DNA of 64,000 nt from Bacillus sp. HSf4 (lineage in GTDB: Bacteria; Bacillota; Bacilli; Bacillales; Bacillaceae), in contig NZ_CP120679.1 of assembly GCF_029537375.1 (NCBI RefSeq), positions 2,034,001 to 2,098,000 on the forward strand. The letters are read 5' to 3'. Shown here piece by piece: positions 20,464 through 31,142 of the stretch. The notes beneath the pieces were generated by a model. It was not told where the DNA came from, ran no database searches, and saw nothing but the letters and a program-made list of their open reading frames with translations. Every line of letters begins with the position of its first letter. The stretch's first letter is position 1. Both the position numbers and the translations under genes were made by a program.

Positions 20464-20581
20464 GATAAAACTGCACTCCAATTGTCAGACAAGGTCTAGG
20501 GGGATCACCAGCAAAACGCGGATTTACAACATTGCCTCCTTGGCATTTTAGTGAGGAATTTAAAAAATAAAATCAACCATC

Positions 20582-20623
20582 AAAAAGAGCCGGAGATCGT
20601 TTTTTGATCATCCGACTCTTTTT
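20582..20623. terminator. Bidirectional terminator after parC
   Basis: Stem AAAAAGAGCCGGAGATC / GATCATCCGACTCTTTTT with one small mismatch. The rest of 20464-20729 shows nothing else. Confidence 0.8.
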
Positions 20624-20729
20624 GAGTATTTCAGGCTGGTTATGTCCCAGCCTCTTTTTACGTTATTACTTAATATATGGTTCAGAGTGAAGACATTCGT
20701 TCAGCTGATCCGTGCAGGTTGTTTTAACC

Positions 20730-21828
<1,099 letters not shown>

Positions 21829-21954
21829 TCAGCTGTCCTGGCGATTAAACAGATCTGTAATCGCGTGCATGAATTCAATTCCTTGAAATACAAACAAGTT
21901 TAAAGCTGTCAATGAAAAGAGCCCGATAATCACCATTCTTATGATAAATAACAT
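21829..21954 (-). CDS. Small membrane protein of unknown function (41 aa)
   Basis: A 41-residue ORF with a strong CAGGAGGTTTTTAAAC-ATG start. It has one hydrophobic helix (MLFIIRMVIIGLFSLTALNL) and a short polar tail (FMHAITDLFNRQDS). It lies 27 bases after a 114-residue membrane protein gene in the same direction, so the two probably form an operon. I do not recognise it; the good ribosome binding site is the main evidence. Confidence 0.55.
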   Translation of the reverse strand: MLFIIRMVIIGLFSLTALNLFVFQGIEFMHAITDLFNRQDS

Positions 21955-21981
21955 GTTTAAAAACCTCCTGTTTTAGTATGG

Positions 21982-22326
21982 TTATGGTTTTAGAACATGC
22001 GCTTTATCGAAATAAGAAGAGTGATAGAAAACTGCGAGCATAAATGCCTTCAGATGTTCTTTCCGCCGGTTCAGAATGTAAACTTGACTGGTAGCGGCAG
22101 CTAAGATTAAGAGCAGTATGAATTCAATTCGAAACCCGAGTGAATTCCATAATGATTTAGCCTTTTCCTCACCATGCTTGCCGATTGACAGTTCGTGAAG
22201 CTCATCGCCTGAAACTGCGGCTTTTTGTACATGATGATTTGCCGGCATCTGGGGCATTGAGAACGAATGAAGGCTCGCAATGACTAAAAAGAACATAGAC
22301 AATTGCAGTAACAATGTCTTTTTCAT
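21982..22326 (-). CDS. Unrecognised membrane protein (114 aa)
   Basis: A 114-residue protein with a possible signal peptide or first helix (1-23), an extracytoplasmic-looking stretch with several His residues (PANHHVQKAAVSGDELHELS), a second helix (about 66-85), and a basic tail. AGGGGATGAGATCTG-ATG precedes it. It takes the place of ynfC, which I recall between parC and alsT in B. subtilis, but shows no similarity I can see. Confidence 0.55.
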   Translation of the reverse strand: MKKTLLLQLSMFFLVIASLHSFSMPQMPANHHVQKAAVSGDELHELSIGKHGEEKAKSLWNSLGFRIEFILLLILAAATSQVYILNRRKEHLKAFMLAVFYHSSYFDKAHVLKP

Positions 22327-22451
22327 CAGATCTCATCCCCTTAACGTCTCATAATCTTAACATATTTTATTAGATAATAAAAGATGATTTTTTTGTGACA
22401 GTTTTGCTTTATTTGTTGACAAATTCCTTGGTTTTTCGAGGACCATCACAA

Positions 22452-22465
22452 TGAAAGCGCTTTTT
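22452..22465 (+). promoter_or_regulatory. cre-like CcpA site
   Basis: TGAAAGCGCTTTTT fits TGWAARCGYTWNCW except at the penultimate base. It lies between the minus-strand membrane gene and alsT. Confidence 0.4.
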
Positions 22466-22590
22466 TATATATGATTACACGTGTATCTCTGTTATAATGA
22501 GAATCGGGACTAAAGTAATGATGACGCCATAAATATACAGGGTTAAAAAACAGAAAATTCTATCTAGTTTTGCTTGCGTCATGATTATGA

Positions 22591-22620
22591 TATAATCCTA
22601 TCATGTTAGGAAACTTAACA
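22591..22620 (+). promoter_or_regulatory. alsT -10 region with TnrA/GlnR site
   Basis: TATAAT at 22591-22596, then TGTTAGGAAACTTAACA at 22604-22620, an exact TGTNA-N7-TNACA. Lying over the start point, it would act as a repressor site. Confidence 0.7.
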
Positions 22621-22649
22621 TCAAAATCAGTTTGTTGCAGGAGGGTGCT

Positions 22650-24062
22650 ATGGAAGAAATTTTAAGCGAAATTATTAATGTCCCAAGCGGTTTTATTTGG
22701 ACTTATTTAGTCTATATATTAATAGGTATAGGACTGTATTTTACTTTTAAACTGAGATTTGTCCAATTTCGTTATTTCTTTGAGATGTTTCGTATTGTCG
22801 GCCAAAAAGAAGAGAAAGGGCAAGGCGTTTCGTCTTTGCAGGCTTTCTTTATCTCAGCAGCTTCGCGGGTAGGAACGGGAAACCTGACCGGTGTGGCGCT
22901 GGCTGTTGCGACCGGCGGACCCGGAGCGGTCTTTTGGATGTGGGTTGTCGCTCTTGTAGGGATGGCATCAAGCTTTGTCGAGAGCACATTGGCCCAAGTC
23001 TATAAAGTAAAGGACGGCGATCATTTCCGCGGCGGTCCGGCTTATTACATGGAAAAAGCGCTCGGCGCCAGATGGATGGGCATTATCTTTGCCGTTTTAA
23101 TTACGATTACATTCGGCTTGATCTTTAATGCGGTGCAAGCCAATACGATCGTCGGCTCCATGGAAGGGGCTTTCAACCTTGATAAAACAACGGTCGGAAT
23201 TGTTCTTGCGGTATTGACCGGATTTATTATTTTCGGCGGCTTGAAACGGGTTGTAACAGTCACGCAATTAATTGTTCCCGTCATGGCCATCATTTATCTT
23301 GCCTTGGCTCTTTACGTCGTACTGACGAACATTTCGCAGCTGCCGGCTGTCTTTGCCATGATCGTGAAGGATGCGTTTGGCATCGAACAGATCGCAGGGG
23401 GTACCTTGGGATCGCTCATCATCATCGGTGCCAAGCGCGGTTTATTTTCAAATGAAGCCGGAATGGGAAGCGCGCCGAACGCGGCGGCGACTGCCAATGT
23501 GTCTCACCCCGCAAAACAAGGCTTTATCCAAACGCTCGGTGTATTCTTTGATACGATTGTCATCTGCAGTGCGACAGCCTTTATGATCCTTTTGTTCAAT
23601 TTGACGCCGGGCAAAGAGCTTGACGGCATTCAGATTACACAAGCAGCGATGCAGCATCATATCGGAAGCTGGGCGCCTGCGTTTGTCGCCGTGGCGATTT
23701 TCCTGTTCGCTTTCAGCTCAATCGTCGGGAACTACTACTATGGTGAAACAAATATCGAATTTATTAAAAAGAGCAAAACGGCGCTTGCCGTTTATCGCGC
23801 GGCAGTTGTCGCAATGGTGATTTTCGGATCCGTCTCCGGCTTTCAGCTCGTATGGGACATGGCCGATTTATTCATGGGCTTAATGGCCATCATCAACCTG
23901 ATCGCGATTCTCCTCCTGTCAGGAATCGCGGCCAAAGTGCTCAAGGATTATACAGCACAGTGTAAAGAAGGGAAGAATCCGGTCTTTAAAGCGAGCTCTA
24001 TACCGGGGCTGAAGAATACAGAGGCTTGGGAAGATGAGAAGGAAACACTTAAATCAAAATAA
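22650..24062 (+). CDS. alsT: Sodium-coupled alanine/glutamine symporter AlsT
   Basis: A 470-residue SSS-like AGCS-family transporter with about ten membrane helices and signature segments AASRVGTGNLTGVALAVATG, FRGGPAYYMEKALG and RGLFSNEAGMGSAPNAAATA. It imports alanine, glycine or glutamine with Na+; the B. subtilis AlsT carries glutamine. ATG 22650 is used, with GGAGGG just upstream. The TnrA/GlnR box at the promoter links it to nitrogen status. Confidence 0.92.
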   Translation: MEEILSEIINVPSGFIWTYLVYILIGIGLYFTFKLRFVQFRYFFEMFRIVGQKEEKGQGVSSLQAFFISAASRVGTGNLTGVALAVATGGPGAVFWMWVVALVGMASSFVESTLAQVYKVKDGDHFRGGPAYYMEKALGARWMGIIFAVLITITFGLIFNAVQANTIVGSMEGAFNLDKTTVGIVLAVLTGFIIFGGLKRVVTVTQLIVPVMAIIYLALALYVVLTNISQLPAVFAMIVKDAFGIEQIAGGTLGSLIIIGAKRGLFSNEAGMGSAPNAAATANVSHPAKQGFIQTLGVFFDTIVICSATAFMILLFNLTPGKELDGIQITQAAMQHHIGSWAPAFVAVAIFLFAFSSIVGNYYYGETNIEFIKKSKTALAVYRAAVVAMVIFGSVSGFQLVWDMADLFMGLMAIINLIAILLLSGIAAKVLKDYTAQCKEGKNPVFKASSIPGLKNTEAWEDEKETLKSK

Positions 24063-24067
24063 AAGAT

Positions 24068-24099
24068 GAAAAAGGCGTCTTGTAGATGACGCCTTTTTC
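24068..24099 (+). terminator. Terminator of alsT
   Basis: AAAAGGCGTC ttgtagat GACGCCTTTT with T run. Confidence 0.85.
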
Positions 24100-24441
24100 T
24101 TATTGGCAGCTGAAAGATGTGATTTCATTCAGGTCAATCCCGAAGTACACCCAGCGGAACTGCCGCGGCCTCCAGCGGTAGCCTGCGATCGAACGCCTAC
24201 CGAGAAAAACCGGGTAAAACCAAAAGCGGGCGCCGTTCCTTAAACGGATGTACGTAAATCTGAACAGGCATCTTCTGATTCCTCCAGGGTCAACGGCAAA
24301 AACCGAAGGGCCGCCGGTGTCTTGAGGAAGCTGGCTTGGGGGAGGAGGCAAAACCTGCTGCTGCGGTCCTCCTGCTCCAGGAGGAGGACCGGGCGGGAAC
24401 TGCTGACGGTACGGGTCATATATATAATCGTATGGATACAA
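24100..24441 (-). CDS. Proline-rich hypothetical protein
   Basis: 113 residues. The N-terminal half is Pro/Gly/Gln-rich (FPPGPPPGAGGPQQQ, LPPPPSQLP). The C-terminal half is Arg/Phe/Trp-rich (FTYIRLRNGARFWFYPVFLG; RWRPRQFRWVYFG) and resembles a small surface or spore-associated domain common in Bacillus, but I cannot name it. AAAGGAGCG precedes ATG. Confidence 0.6.
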   Translation of the reverse strand: MYPYDYIYDPYRQQFPPGPPPGAGGPQQQVLPPPPSQLPQDTGGPSVFAVDPGGIRRCLFRFTYIRLRNGARFWFYPVFLGRRSIAGYRWRPRQFRWVYFGIDLNEITSFSCQ

Positions 24442-24518
24442 GCAAAAACGCTCCTTTCTAACTGTTTGCTTTATCGTATGATTTGCTGAAAAGATGGGTA
24501 GCTTGCCTTATAGAGAAA

Positions 24519-24551
24519 AAAATCCCTAAAGCCATTTTGGCTTTAGGGAGA
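24519..24551 (-). terminator. Terminator of narGHJI
   Basis: TCCCTAAAGCC / GGCTTTAGGGA with T run on the minus strand. Confidence 0.85.
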
Positions 24552-24555
24552 TGGT

Positions 24556-25242
24556 TTACATGCTTTTGCGCGGCGCCCGTTTCCTGTAGACGACATAGCT
24601 TCTTGTCAAATATTTCAGCGGCATGCTGAAAACATGGACAAGCCGCGTAAACGGCCAGACAATGAATATGACATAGCCCATGACGATATGAATTTTAAAC
24701 CAGATCGGTACACTTGCCATAAGCGAGGGATCCGGTTTAAACATGAAGATTCCGCGGAACCAAGGTCCGATTGTCGTTCTGTAGTCGAATCCTTTTGAAT
24801 CGATGTTGAGGAAAGTTGACGCAAGGCCGGTTATCATCATGAACAATAAGGCCGCTAACGTGATCAAATCGCCGGCTGAACTCGTTTTCCGGATTCGTTT
24901 GTCAGTCACTCTCCGGTAAGCAAGAATGATGAGTCCCGATAGTGCAGCAATTCCTGCCGGCAGTCCGAAACCGATGGCGACTTTATGATAAAGATGTTCT
25001 GAGACGCCGATTGTCTCATAAAAGCTTTCCGGAATTAAAATCCCCATCACATGTCCGCCGATGACAAAGAAGATTCCCCAATGAAAGAGGCTGCTGCCAA
25101 GCGCCAGCTTTTTCTTTTCGAGCATTTCGCTTGATTTGGCCGTCCAGCCAAACTGATCATGCTGGTAGCGGTAAATATGACCGCCGATAAAGATCGTCAG
25201 GACAATATAGGGGAGAATGACCCAAAGAATTTGTTCGATCAT
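24556..25242 (-). CDS. narI: Respiratory nitrate reductase gamma subunit
   Basis: Membrane cytochrome b subunit, 228 residues and five membrane helices, that oxidises menaquinol and feeds NarH. Haem-ligand histidines lie in GGHIYRYQHDQFGW (near 20) and FKIHIVMGY...RLVHVFS (near 190-205). Overlaps the end of narJ by 4 bases. Confidence 0.95.
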   Translation of the reverse strand: MIEQILWVILPYIVLTIFIGGHIYRYQHDQFGWTAKSSEMLEKKKLALGSSLFHWGIFFVIGGHVMGILIPESFYETIGVSEHLYHKVAIGFGLPAGIAALSGLIILAYRRVTDKRIRKTSSAGDLITLAALLFMMITGLASTFLNIDSKGFDYRTTIGPWFRGIFMFKPDPSLMASVPIWFKIHIVMGYVIFIVWPFTRLVHVFSMPLKYLTRSYVVYRKRAPRKSM

Positions 25243-25781
25243 GGCTGTACAGTCCTTTCAACACCGATTTCCGCCAATCCTATAAACAATCCGTCCAACA
25301 GCGCGGCATAGATGCTTTCATTTTCGCTTAGCTGCAATCTCAGCTCTTCAAGATTCCCCGCATACTTTTGAAAGACAGCCGCCGCTTGATCGCGGTTGGC
25401 CAATGCGGCGAACTCCAGCATGAGCGGAAGGTAGTCAGGAAGCTCTTTTTCTGTCGGCTGAAAACCTGATTGCTGATATAAATCTTTCAGCTGCAAGAGC
25501 TCAATCCCGCGTTCCCGCTGTTCTCCGGAATTGAAGTAGGTGACATAAAGGTTCGTTTTTTTGCCGAAATCAAATGTGTATACATATGTTTCGATCAACT
25601 CTTCCGGAGAATAGAGAGCCGCCTCCTCCATAAATGAAAGCAATTTCTCTTTCAATTGCTGATGCTGTATCTGATTGATCATGGTTTGCCATTCAGAGCG
25701 TTCTTTTCTCCACTGTTCATCAGGGTAGGAGAGGAGATAGGAAAGTGCGGCGAAAACGGCTTGTTTATCTGTTGCATCCAT
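25239..25781 (-). CDS. narJ: Nitrate reductase molybdenum cofactor assembly chaperone
   Basis: A 180-residue TorD/NarJ-like helical chaperone that holds NarGH while the molybdenum cofactor is inserted. It has the typical YVYTFDFGKKTNLYVTY motif. Third gene of the nar operon, coupled to narI by ATGA-type overlap; 17 bases separate it from narH. Confidence 0.93.
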   Translation of the reverse strand: MDATDKQAVFAALSYLLSYPDEQWRKERSEWQTMINQIQHQQLKEKLLSFMEEAALYSPEELIETYVYTFDFGKKTNLYVTYFNSGEQRERGIELLQLKDLYQQSGFQPTEKELPDYLPLMLEFAALANRDQAAAVFQKYAGNLEELRLQLSENESIYAALLDGLFIGLAEIGVERTVQP

Positions 25782-25798
25782 TGTGCTTCACTCCAGTC

Positions 25799-27268
25799 TT
25801 ATAGGGTTTGGCAAGAACCGGGTCCTCCGGCAAATGATAACCCGCAGCTTCCTTGTTCCATGTACAGATCTGCGACTTCTTCGCGATGGGTTTGCGGAAT
25901 GACAAATCGGTCATCGTATTTGGCGATTGCAAGCAGACGGTACATATCTTCAATCTGTTCTTCAGTCAATCCGGTATCTTGTATCAGAGCTGAATCGATC
26001 TGTTTGTTCGTTTGGGTCGCCCGCATGTACATACGCATCACAGACATTTTCTTTAATGTCGTTCTAATATGGTGTGTATCACCGGCCGTCAGCAGATTGG
26101 CCAAATATTCGATCGGAATCCGCATTTCATCAATGGCCGGGAAGATATCCTCAGCTGATTGGGCCGTTCCTTTTCCTTCAAACATATTCATAATCGGACT
26201 GAGCGGAGGAATGTACCATACCATCGGCAATGTCCGGTATTCCGGATGCAGCGGCAGGGCGATTTTCCAATCGATGATCATTTTGTAGATTGGCGATTTT
26301 TGCGCGGCTTCGATCCACTCCAGCGGAATGCCTTGGGCTTTTGCTTCTTCTGCGACAGCAGGATCATTCGGATCCAGGAAAATCTCCAGCTGTGAGTGAT
26401 ACAAATCTTTTTCATTTTCGGCTGAAGCTGCTTCCTCGACTTTATCTGCGTCATAAAGCATGACACCGAGATAGCGGATTCTGCCGACACATGTCTCAGA
26501 GCAGATTGTCGGCAGTCCGGCTTCGAGACGAGGGAAGCACAGTGTGCATTTTTCCGCCTTGTTTGTCTGCCAGTTGAAATACACTTTTTTATAAGGACAT
26601 GATGATACACAGTGCCTCCATGAGCGGCATGCATTTTGATCGACGAGAACGATCCCGTCTTCTTCGCGTTTGTACATCGCGCCTGACGGACAGGAGGAGA
26701 CGCACGACGGATTGATGCAGTGTTCGCATATCCTTGGCAGATACATCATAAAGACGTCTTCAAATTCAGTCTTGATCGATTCTTCCATTTTTTTGACGTT
26801 TGGATCTTGGAGGCCTGTAATGTGGCCGCCGGCAAGGTCATCTTCCCAGTTCGGGCCCCATTCAAGGTTCATGAAGTCTCCCGTAATGGAAGACTTCGGC
26901 CGTGCAACAGGCTGGTGTTTTTTCTCCGGACTGTTTGTCAGTGTTTCATAATCATAATTCCAAGGTTCATAGTAGTCATCGATCGTCGGCTGATACGGGT
27001 TGTAGAATAAATTCATGAGCCGTGTTGTTTTGGCGCCTGATTTGAGCTGCAGCTTGCCTTTTTTCAGCTCCCAGCCGCCTCGGTATTTATCCTGGTTCTC
27101 CCATTGTTTCGGGTAGCCGATGCCCGGTTTTGTTTCGACGTTGTTGAAGTACATATATTCTGCTCCGGAACGGTTTGTCCAAGTGTTTTTGCATGTGACG
27201 CTGCATGTATGACAGCCGATGCATTTGTCAAGGTTCATGACCATCCCGATCTGCGCTTTAATCTTCAA
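25799..27268 (-). CDS. narH: Respiratory nitrate reductase beta subunit
   Basis: 489-residue Fe-S subunit that wires NarI to NarG. Four cysteine clusters are visible: CIGCHTCSVTCKNTW (near 17), CEHCINPSCVSSCPSGA (near 182), CRSWRHCVSSCPYKK (near 213) and CTLCFPRLEAGLPTICSE (near 240). The CxxW in the second group of clusters indicates one 3Fe-4S. Start overlaps narG stop by 11 bases. Confidence 0.96.
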   Translation of the reverse strand: MKIKAQIGMVMNLDKCIGCHTCSVTCKNTWTNRSGAEYMYFNNVETKPGIGYPKQWENQDKYRGGWELKKGKLQLKSGAKTTRLMNLFYNPYQPTIDDYYEPWNYDYETLTNSPEKKHQPVARPKSSITGDFMNLEWGPNWEDDLAGGHITGLQDPNVKKMEESIKTEFEDVFMMYLPRICEHCINPSCVSSCPSGAMYKREEDGIVLVDQNACRSWRHCVSSCPYKKVYFNWQTNKAEKCTLCFPRLEAGLPTICSETCVGRIRYLGVMLYDADKVEEAASAENEKDLYHSQLEIFLDPNDPAVAEEAKAQGIPLEWIEAAQKSPIYKMIIDWKIALPLHPEYRTLPMVWYIPPLSPIMNMFEGKGTAQSAEDIFPAIDEMRIPIEYLANLLTAGDTHHIRTTLKKMSVMRMYMRATQTNKQIDSALIQDTGLTEEQIEDMYRLLAIAKYDDRFVIPQTHREEVADLYMEQGSCGLSFAGGPGSCQTL

Positions 27269-30200
27269 GCCAATCGACCTCCTTCAATTTTCTGATCACG
27301 ACATTGAGGTCGCGCTGATTTCCTGTCGGCCCGTAGTAGTTGAATCCGTAGCTGAGCTGTCCGTAGCCTCCGATCATCTGCGTCGGCTTGACATGAATGC
27401 GGGTCGGGCTGTTATGGGTTCCTCCGCGGTTATTCGTCAGCTTTGTTCCCGGCACGTTGATATGCCGGTCTTGGGCATGGTGCATAAACGCCATTCCTTT
27501 TGGAATCCGGTGTGATGTCACGGCCCGTGCGACGACGACTCCATTTCGGTTAAAACACTCGATCCAGTCGTTGTCCTGAATGTCGGTTTCTTCCGCATCG
27601 TCTTTATTCATCCAGACCGTCGGTCCGCCTCTGAAAAGGGTGAGCATCGGCAGGGAATCAAAATACATGCTGTGCACCGACCATTTATTATGCGGTGTTA
27701 AATAGTTCAACACGATTTCTTTCCCTTCTTGCTCAGGCCGTTTATTTACGAAAGGGCGGTGGATCAGAATCGGTTTGAATGTCGCCATGTTTTCCCCGAA
27801 TTCTGTCATCATTTCATGATCAAGGTAAAAAGACTGTCTGCCGGTCAGCGTTCTCCACGGAATCAGTTTTTCAACGTTCGTCGTAAACGGAGAATAGCGC
27901 CGTCCGCCTTTTTCAGAACCGCTGAAAGCAGGGGAGGTGATCACCGTTTTCGGCTGAGCTGAAATTTGCTCAAATGTGAAGCATTCCTCTTCCCGTTCTT
28001 CAGCTAAATCTTTCAACTCAAGATTCGTTATTTTTTCAAGCGATTCCCACGCTTTAACGGCTACTTTCCCGTTTGAAGTGGAAGAGAGGGTCAATACCGC
28101 TTCAGCAGCTTGTCTTGCATCACTGATGTCAGGACAGCCTTTGGCGATCGTGTCTTCTTTTACGACGCCGAGCGTTTTTTTGAGAGAATCATATTCTGCT
28201 TCAACAGACCAGTTCATACCTTTCGTACCAAACGGCTGTTTGGCAACATTCGGCCCGAGCGATGTCATCTTATTGTAAATCTGCTTGTAATCCCGTTCCA
28301 CGACGTGAATTTGCGGCATTGTTTTCCCTGGAACGGCAGGGCAGTCATCTTTGCTCCAGTCTTTGATTTTCCCGAGCGGCTGCGCCATTTCTTGTGGAGT
28401 GTCATGGAGAAGAGGAGTCGCAACAGCCTCTTTGACAGGTTCCATGTCAACTTCTTCAGCCAGATCGGAAACCGCTTTTGCTAATGCTTTGAAAATATCC
28501 CAGTCAGACTTTGATTCCCACGGCGCTGAAATGGCCGGGTTAAACGGATGGATGAACGGATGCATATCCGTGCTGCTGAGATCGTGTTTTTCGTACCAGG
28601 TGGCCGCAGGGAGCACAATGTCGGAGTACAGAGCGGTACCCGCCATCCTGAAGTCGAGATTGATCAATAAGTCGAGCTTGCCTTCAGGCGCTTCGTCGCG
28701 CCATTTGATTTCTTCAGGACGGATGCTGTCCTGATCATCGTTCATCAGTCCGTTTGTCGTACCGAGCAAGTGCTTCAGAAAATATTCATGACCTTTGCCG
28801 GAGCTCGAGATTAAGTTGGCTCTCCAGACAAATAGGTTTCTCGGGAAGTTCTTTTCATTGTCAGGATCTTCAATCGAAAACTTGAGCTTTTTCTCTTCAA
28901 GCTGTCTGGCAATATAGCTTCCGACTTGCTGAGCGTTTTCAGCGCCTGCTTTTTCTGCTTCTTTATACAAGTCGATGCCGTTTTTCTCAAACGTCGGATA
29001 CGATGGAAGCCAGCCGAGTCTTGCCGCCAGCACATTGTAATCAGCATGGTGCTTGTAGCGCGATGTTTTTGCGATTGGGGAAGCGAGCCCGCTGATTTCC
29101 TGATCTTCATAGCGCCACTGGTCGGTAGCGAAATAGAAGAAGGATGTGCCGTTTTGCAGTTTGGCAGGGCCTCCCCAGTCTTTGGCCATCGCGATCGTCT
29201 GCCATCCTTCGGCCGGACGGAGTTTTTCCTGGCCGACATAGTGGGCCCAGCCGCCTCCGTTAACCCCTTGGGCTCCGACGAGAAGCACAAGGTTCAGCAC
29301 AGCTCTGTAAATGGTGTCTGAATTGAACCAATGGTTAATCCCGGCGCCGACAATGATCATTGAGCGGCCCTCTGTGTCAATCGCATTTTGCGCGAATTCC
29401 CTTGCGATCTTGATCACCATTTCACTTTTAATGCCAGTAATCGGCTCTTGCCAAGCCGGTGTAAATGGTTCAGGATCATCAAATGATGCCGGGGTCTGTC
29501 CGCCGATTCCGCGGTTGACGCCATAGTTGGCGAGAGTCAGGTCGAAAACGGTGGAAACAAAGACTTCCTCGCCGTCCAGGATGACTTTTTTGATCGGAAG
29601 CGGTCTTTCGATCACCTTATTGCCTTCATGTGAGAAGTAAGGAATGTTGACCGTGCCGATCATATCTTCATGTCCAAGCATGGAAAGCCGAGGTGTGATC
29701 GGTTTTTCTGAATCCTCATCAACCATGCGCAAGTTCCATTTTCCTTGGCCGTCCCAGCGGGAGCCCATCGTGCCCTGCGGAATCGCAAATCCATCTGTGT
29801 CTTCGTCCCAAACGGCAGGCTTCCATTCATCGTGCTCTGTCGCACGCCCGATATCTTTAGCATGGAGGAAGCGGCCTGCTGTGAACGTTCCGTTTTCCTC
29901 TTTCAAAGTCACCAAAAACGGGAAATCGGTATATTGTTTTGCATAATCAATAAAACGTTCGGTCTTCTGGTTGACATAAAAGTCTTGCAGAATGACATGG
30001 CCCATCGCCATGGCCAGTGCTCCGTCGGTTCCTTGTCTGATGCTCAGCCAATCATCGGAAAACTTAGATGACTCAGCGAAATCCGGGCTGATCGAAATCA
30101 CTTTTGCTCCTTTATAGCGGGCTTCGGCCAAAAAGTGTGCATCAGGTGTTCTTGTCAGCGGTACGTTGGAACCCCAAGTCATGATGTAGCCGGAGTTGTA

Positions 30201-30944
30201 CCAGTCGCTGCTTTCGGGAACGTCGGTTTGATCTCCCCAAATCTGCGGTGAAGCAGGGGGAAGGTCGGCATACCAGTCATAGAAGCTCAGCATCGGGCCG
30301 CCGATCAGCGACATAAAGCGAGAGCCTGCCGCATGGCTGAGCATGGACATAGCTGGTATCGGCGAGAATCCGACATTGCGGTCAGGTCCGTATTTCATGA
30401 CTGTATATAGAAGGGAAGCGGAAATCAGCTTTAAGACTTCGCTCCATTCGGCGCGGACAAAGCCGCCTTTTCCGCGCGCCTGTTTATAGGCTTTCGCTTT
30501 TTCAGGATTTTCGACAATCGATTTCCAGGCTTCCAACGGGTTTTTGTAAGTTTTTAGCGCCTCGCGCCACATTTGGATCAGCACGCCGCGGACATATGGA
30601 TATTTGACGCGGAGCGGACTGTAAATATACCAGGAAAAGCTGGCTCCGCGCGGACAGCCGCGAGGCTCAAAGTCAGGCATATCAGGGCCTGTCGAAGGGT
30701 AATCAAGGCGCTGTCCTTCCCATGTGACAATGCCGTTTTTAACGTAGATATTCCAGCTGCAGGATCCGGTGCAGTTCACCCCGTGGGTGGAGCGGATCAC
30801 TTTATCATGCTGCCATCTATTTCTGTATACATTTTCCCAATCCCGGTCTTCATAAGTGGTTTGGCTGTGATGATCAGAATGATGTTCTATAGGAGAGAAA
30901 TAGTTTAATCTCCTGAAAAGTGGACTTGTTTTCTTTTTTTTCAT
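27258..30944 (-). CDS. narG: Respiratory nitrate reductase alpha subunit
   Basis: 1228-residue Mo-bisMGD subunit that reduces nitrate to nitrite on the cytoplasmic face. The N-terminal FS0 cluster motif is HGVNCTGSCSW (H54, C58, C62). The Mo-ligand Asp is in DVPESSDWYNSGYIM. No twin-Arg signal. AAAGGAGTG precedes the ATG. An Fnr box at 31007-31022 lies 41.5 bp upstream of the inferred start point. Confidence 0.97.
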   Translation of the reverse strand: MKKKKTSPLFRRLNYFSPIEHHSDHHSQTTYEDRDWENVYRNRWQHDKVIRSTHGVNCTGSCSWNIYVKNGIVTWEGQRLDYPSTGPDMPDFEPRGCPRGASFSWYIYSPLRVKYPYVRGVLIQMWREALKTYKNPLEAWKSIVENPEKAKAYKQARGKGGFVRAEWSEVLKLISASLLYTVMKYGPDRNVGFSPIPAMSMLSHAAGSRFMSLIGGPMLSFYDWYADLPPASPQIWGDQTDVPESSDWYNSGYIMTWGSNVPLTRTPDAHFLAEARYKGAKVISISPDFAESSKFSDDWLSIRQGTDGALAMAMGHVILQDFYVNQKTERFIDYAKQYTDFPFLVTLKEENGTFTAGRFLHAKDIGRATEHDEWKPAVWDEDTDGFAIPQGTMGSRWDGQGKWNLRMVDEDSEKPITPRLSMLGHEDMIGTVNIPYFSHEGNKVIERPLPIKKVILDGEEVFVSTVFDLTLANYGVNRGIGGQTPASFDDPEPFTPAWQEPITGIKSEMVIKIAREFAQNAIDTEGRSMIIVGAGINHWFNSDTIYRAVLNLVLLVGAQGVNGGGWAHYVGQEKLRPAEGWQTIAMAKDWGGPAKLQNGTSFFYFATDQWRYEDQEISGLASPIAKTSRYKHHADYNVLAARLGWLPSYPTFEKNGIDLYKEAEKAGAENAQQVGSYIARQLEEKKLKFSIEDPDNEKNFPRNLFVWRANLISSSGKGHEYFLKHLLGTTNGLMNDDQDSIRPEEIKWRDEAPEGKLDLLINLDFRMAGTALYSDIVLPAATWYEKHDLSSTDMHPFIHPFNPAISAPWESKSDWDIFKALAKAVSDLAEEVDMEPVKEAVATPLLHDTPQEMAQPLGKIKDWSKDDCPAVPGKTMPQIHVVERDYKQIYNKMTSLGPNVAKQPFGTKGMNWSVEAEYDSLKKTLGVVKEDTIAKGCPDISDARQAAEAVLTLSSTSNGKVAVKAWESLEKITNLELKDLAEEREEECFTFEQISAQPKTVITSPAFSGSEKGGRRYSPFTTNVEKLIPWRTLTGRQSFYLDHEMMTEFGENMATFKPILIHRPFVNKRPEQEGKEIVLNYLTPHNKWSVHSMYFDSLPMLTLFRGGPTVWMNKDDAEETDIQDNDWIECFNRNGVVVARAVTSHRIPKGMAFMHHAQDRHINVPGTKLTNNRGGTHNSPTRIHVKPTQMIGGYGQLSYGFNYYGPTGNQRDLNVVIRKLKEVDWLED

Positions 30945-30972
30945 GACTGTTTCACTCCTTTGTCGGTGCTGC

Positions 30973-31022
30973 TACCCTCACTATATACGGAGGAGAAGCG
31001 GCACCTTGTTAACTTTGTCACA
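30973..31022 (-). promoter_or_regulatory. narG promoter with Fnr box
   Basis: Box TGTTA-N6-TCACA (31007-31022); -10 TATAGT (30985-30980) 21 bases away, putting the box centre at -41.5. The other half of the site on the minus strand is TGTGA. Confidence 0.75.
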
Positions 31023-31097
31023 ATGTTGCTTCATTTCACGAATTCGTCACAATTTCAGGACGGCCTGTGAAAATGGGGCGGGGACTGAGGAATTAAA

Positions 31098-31132
31098 AAA
31101 GCCTGCTTCTTTAAGAAAAGAAAGCAGGCTGG
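31098..31132 (-). terminator. Terminator of the DUF1858-DUF438 operon
   Basis: Stem AGCCTGCTTTCTTTT region pairs with AAGAAGCAGGCT, then T run on the minus strand. Confidence 0.75.
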
Positions 31133-31142
31133 GGCGCCGTTT

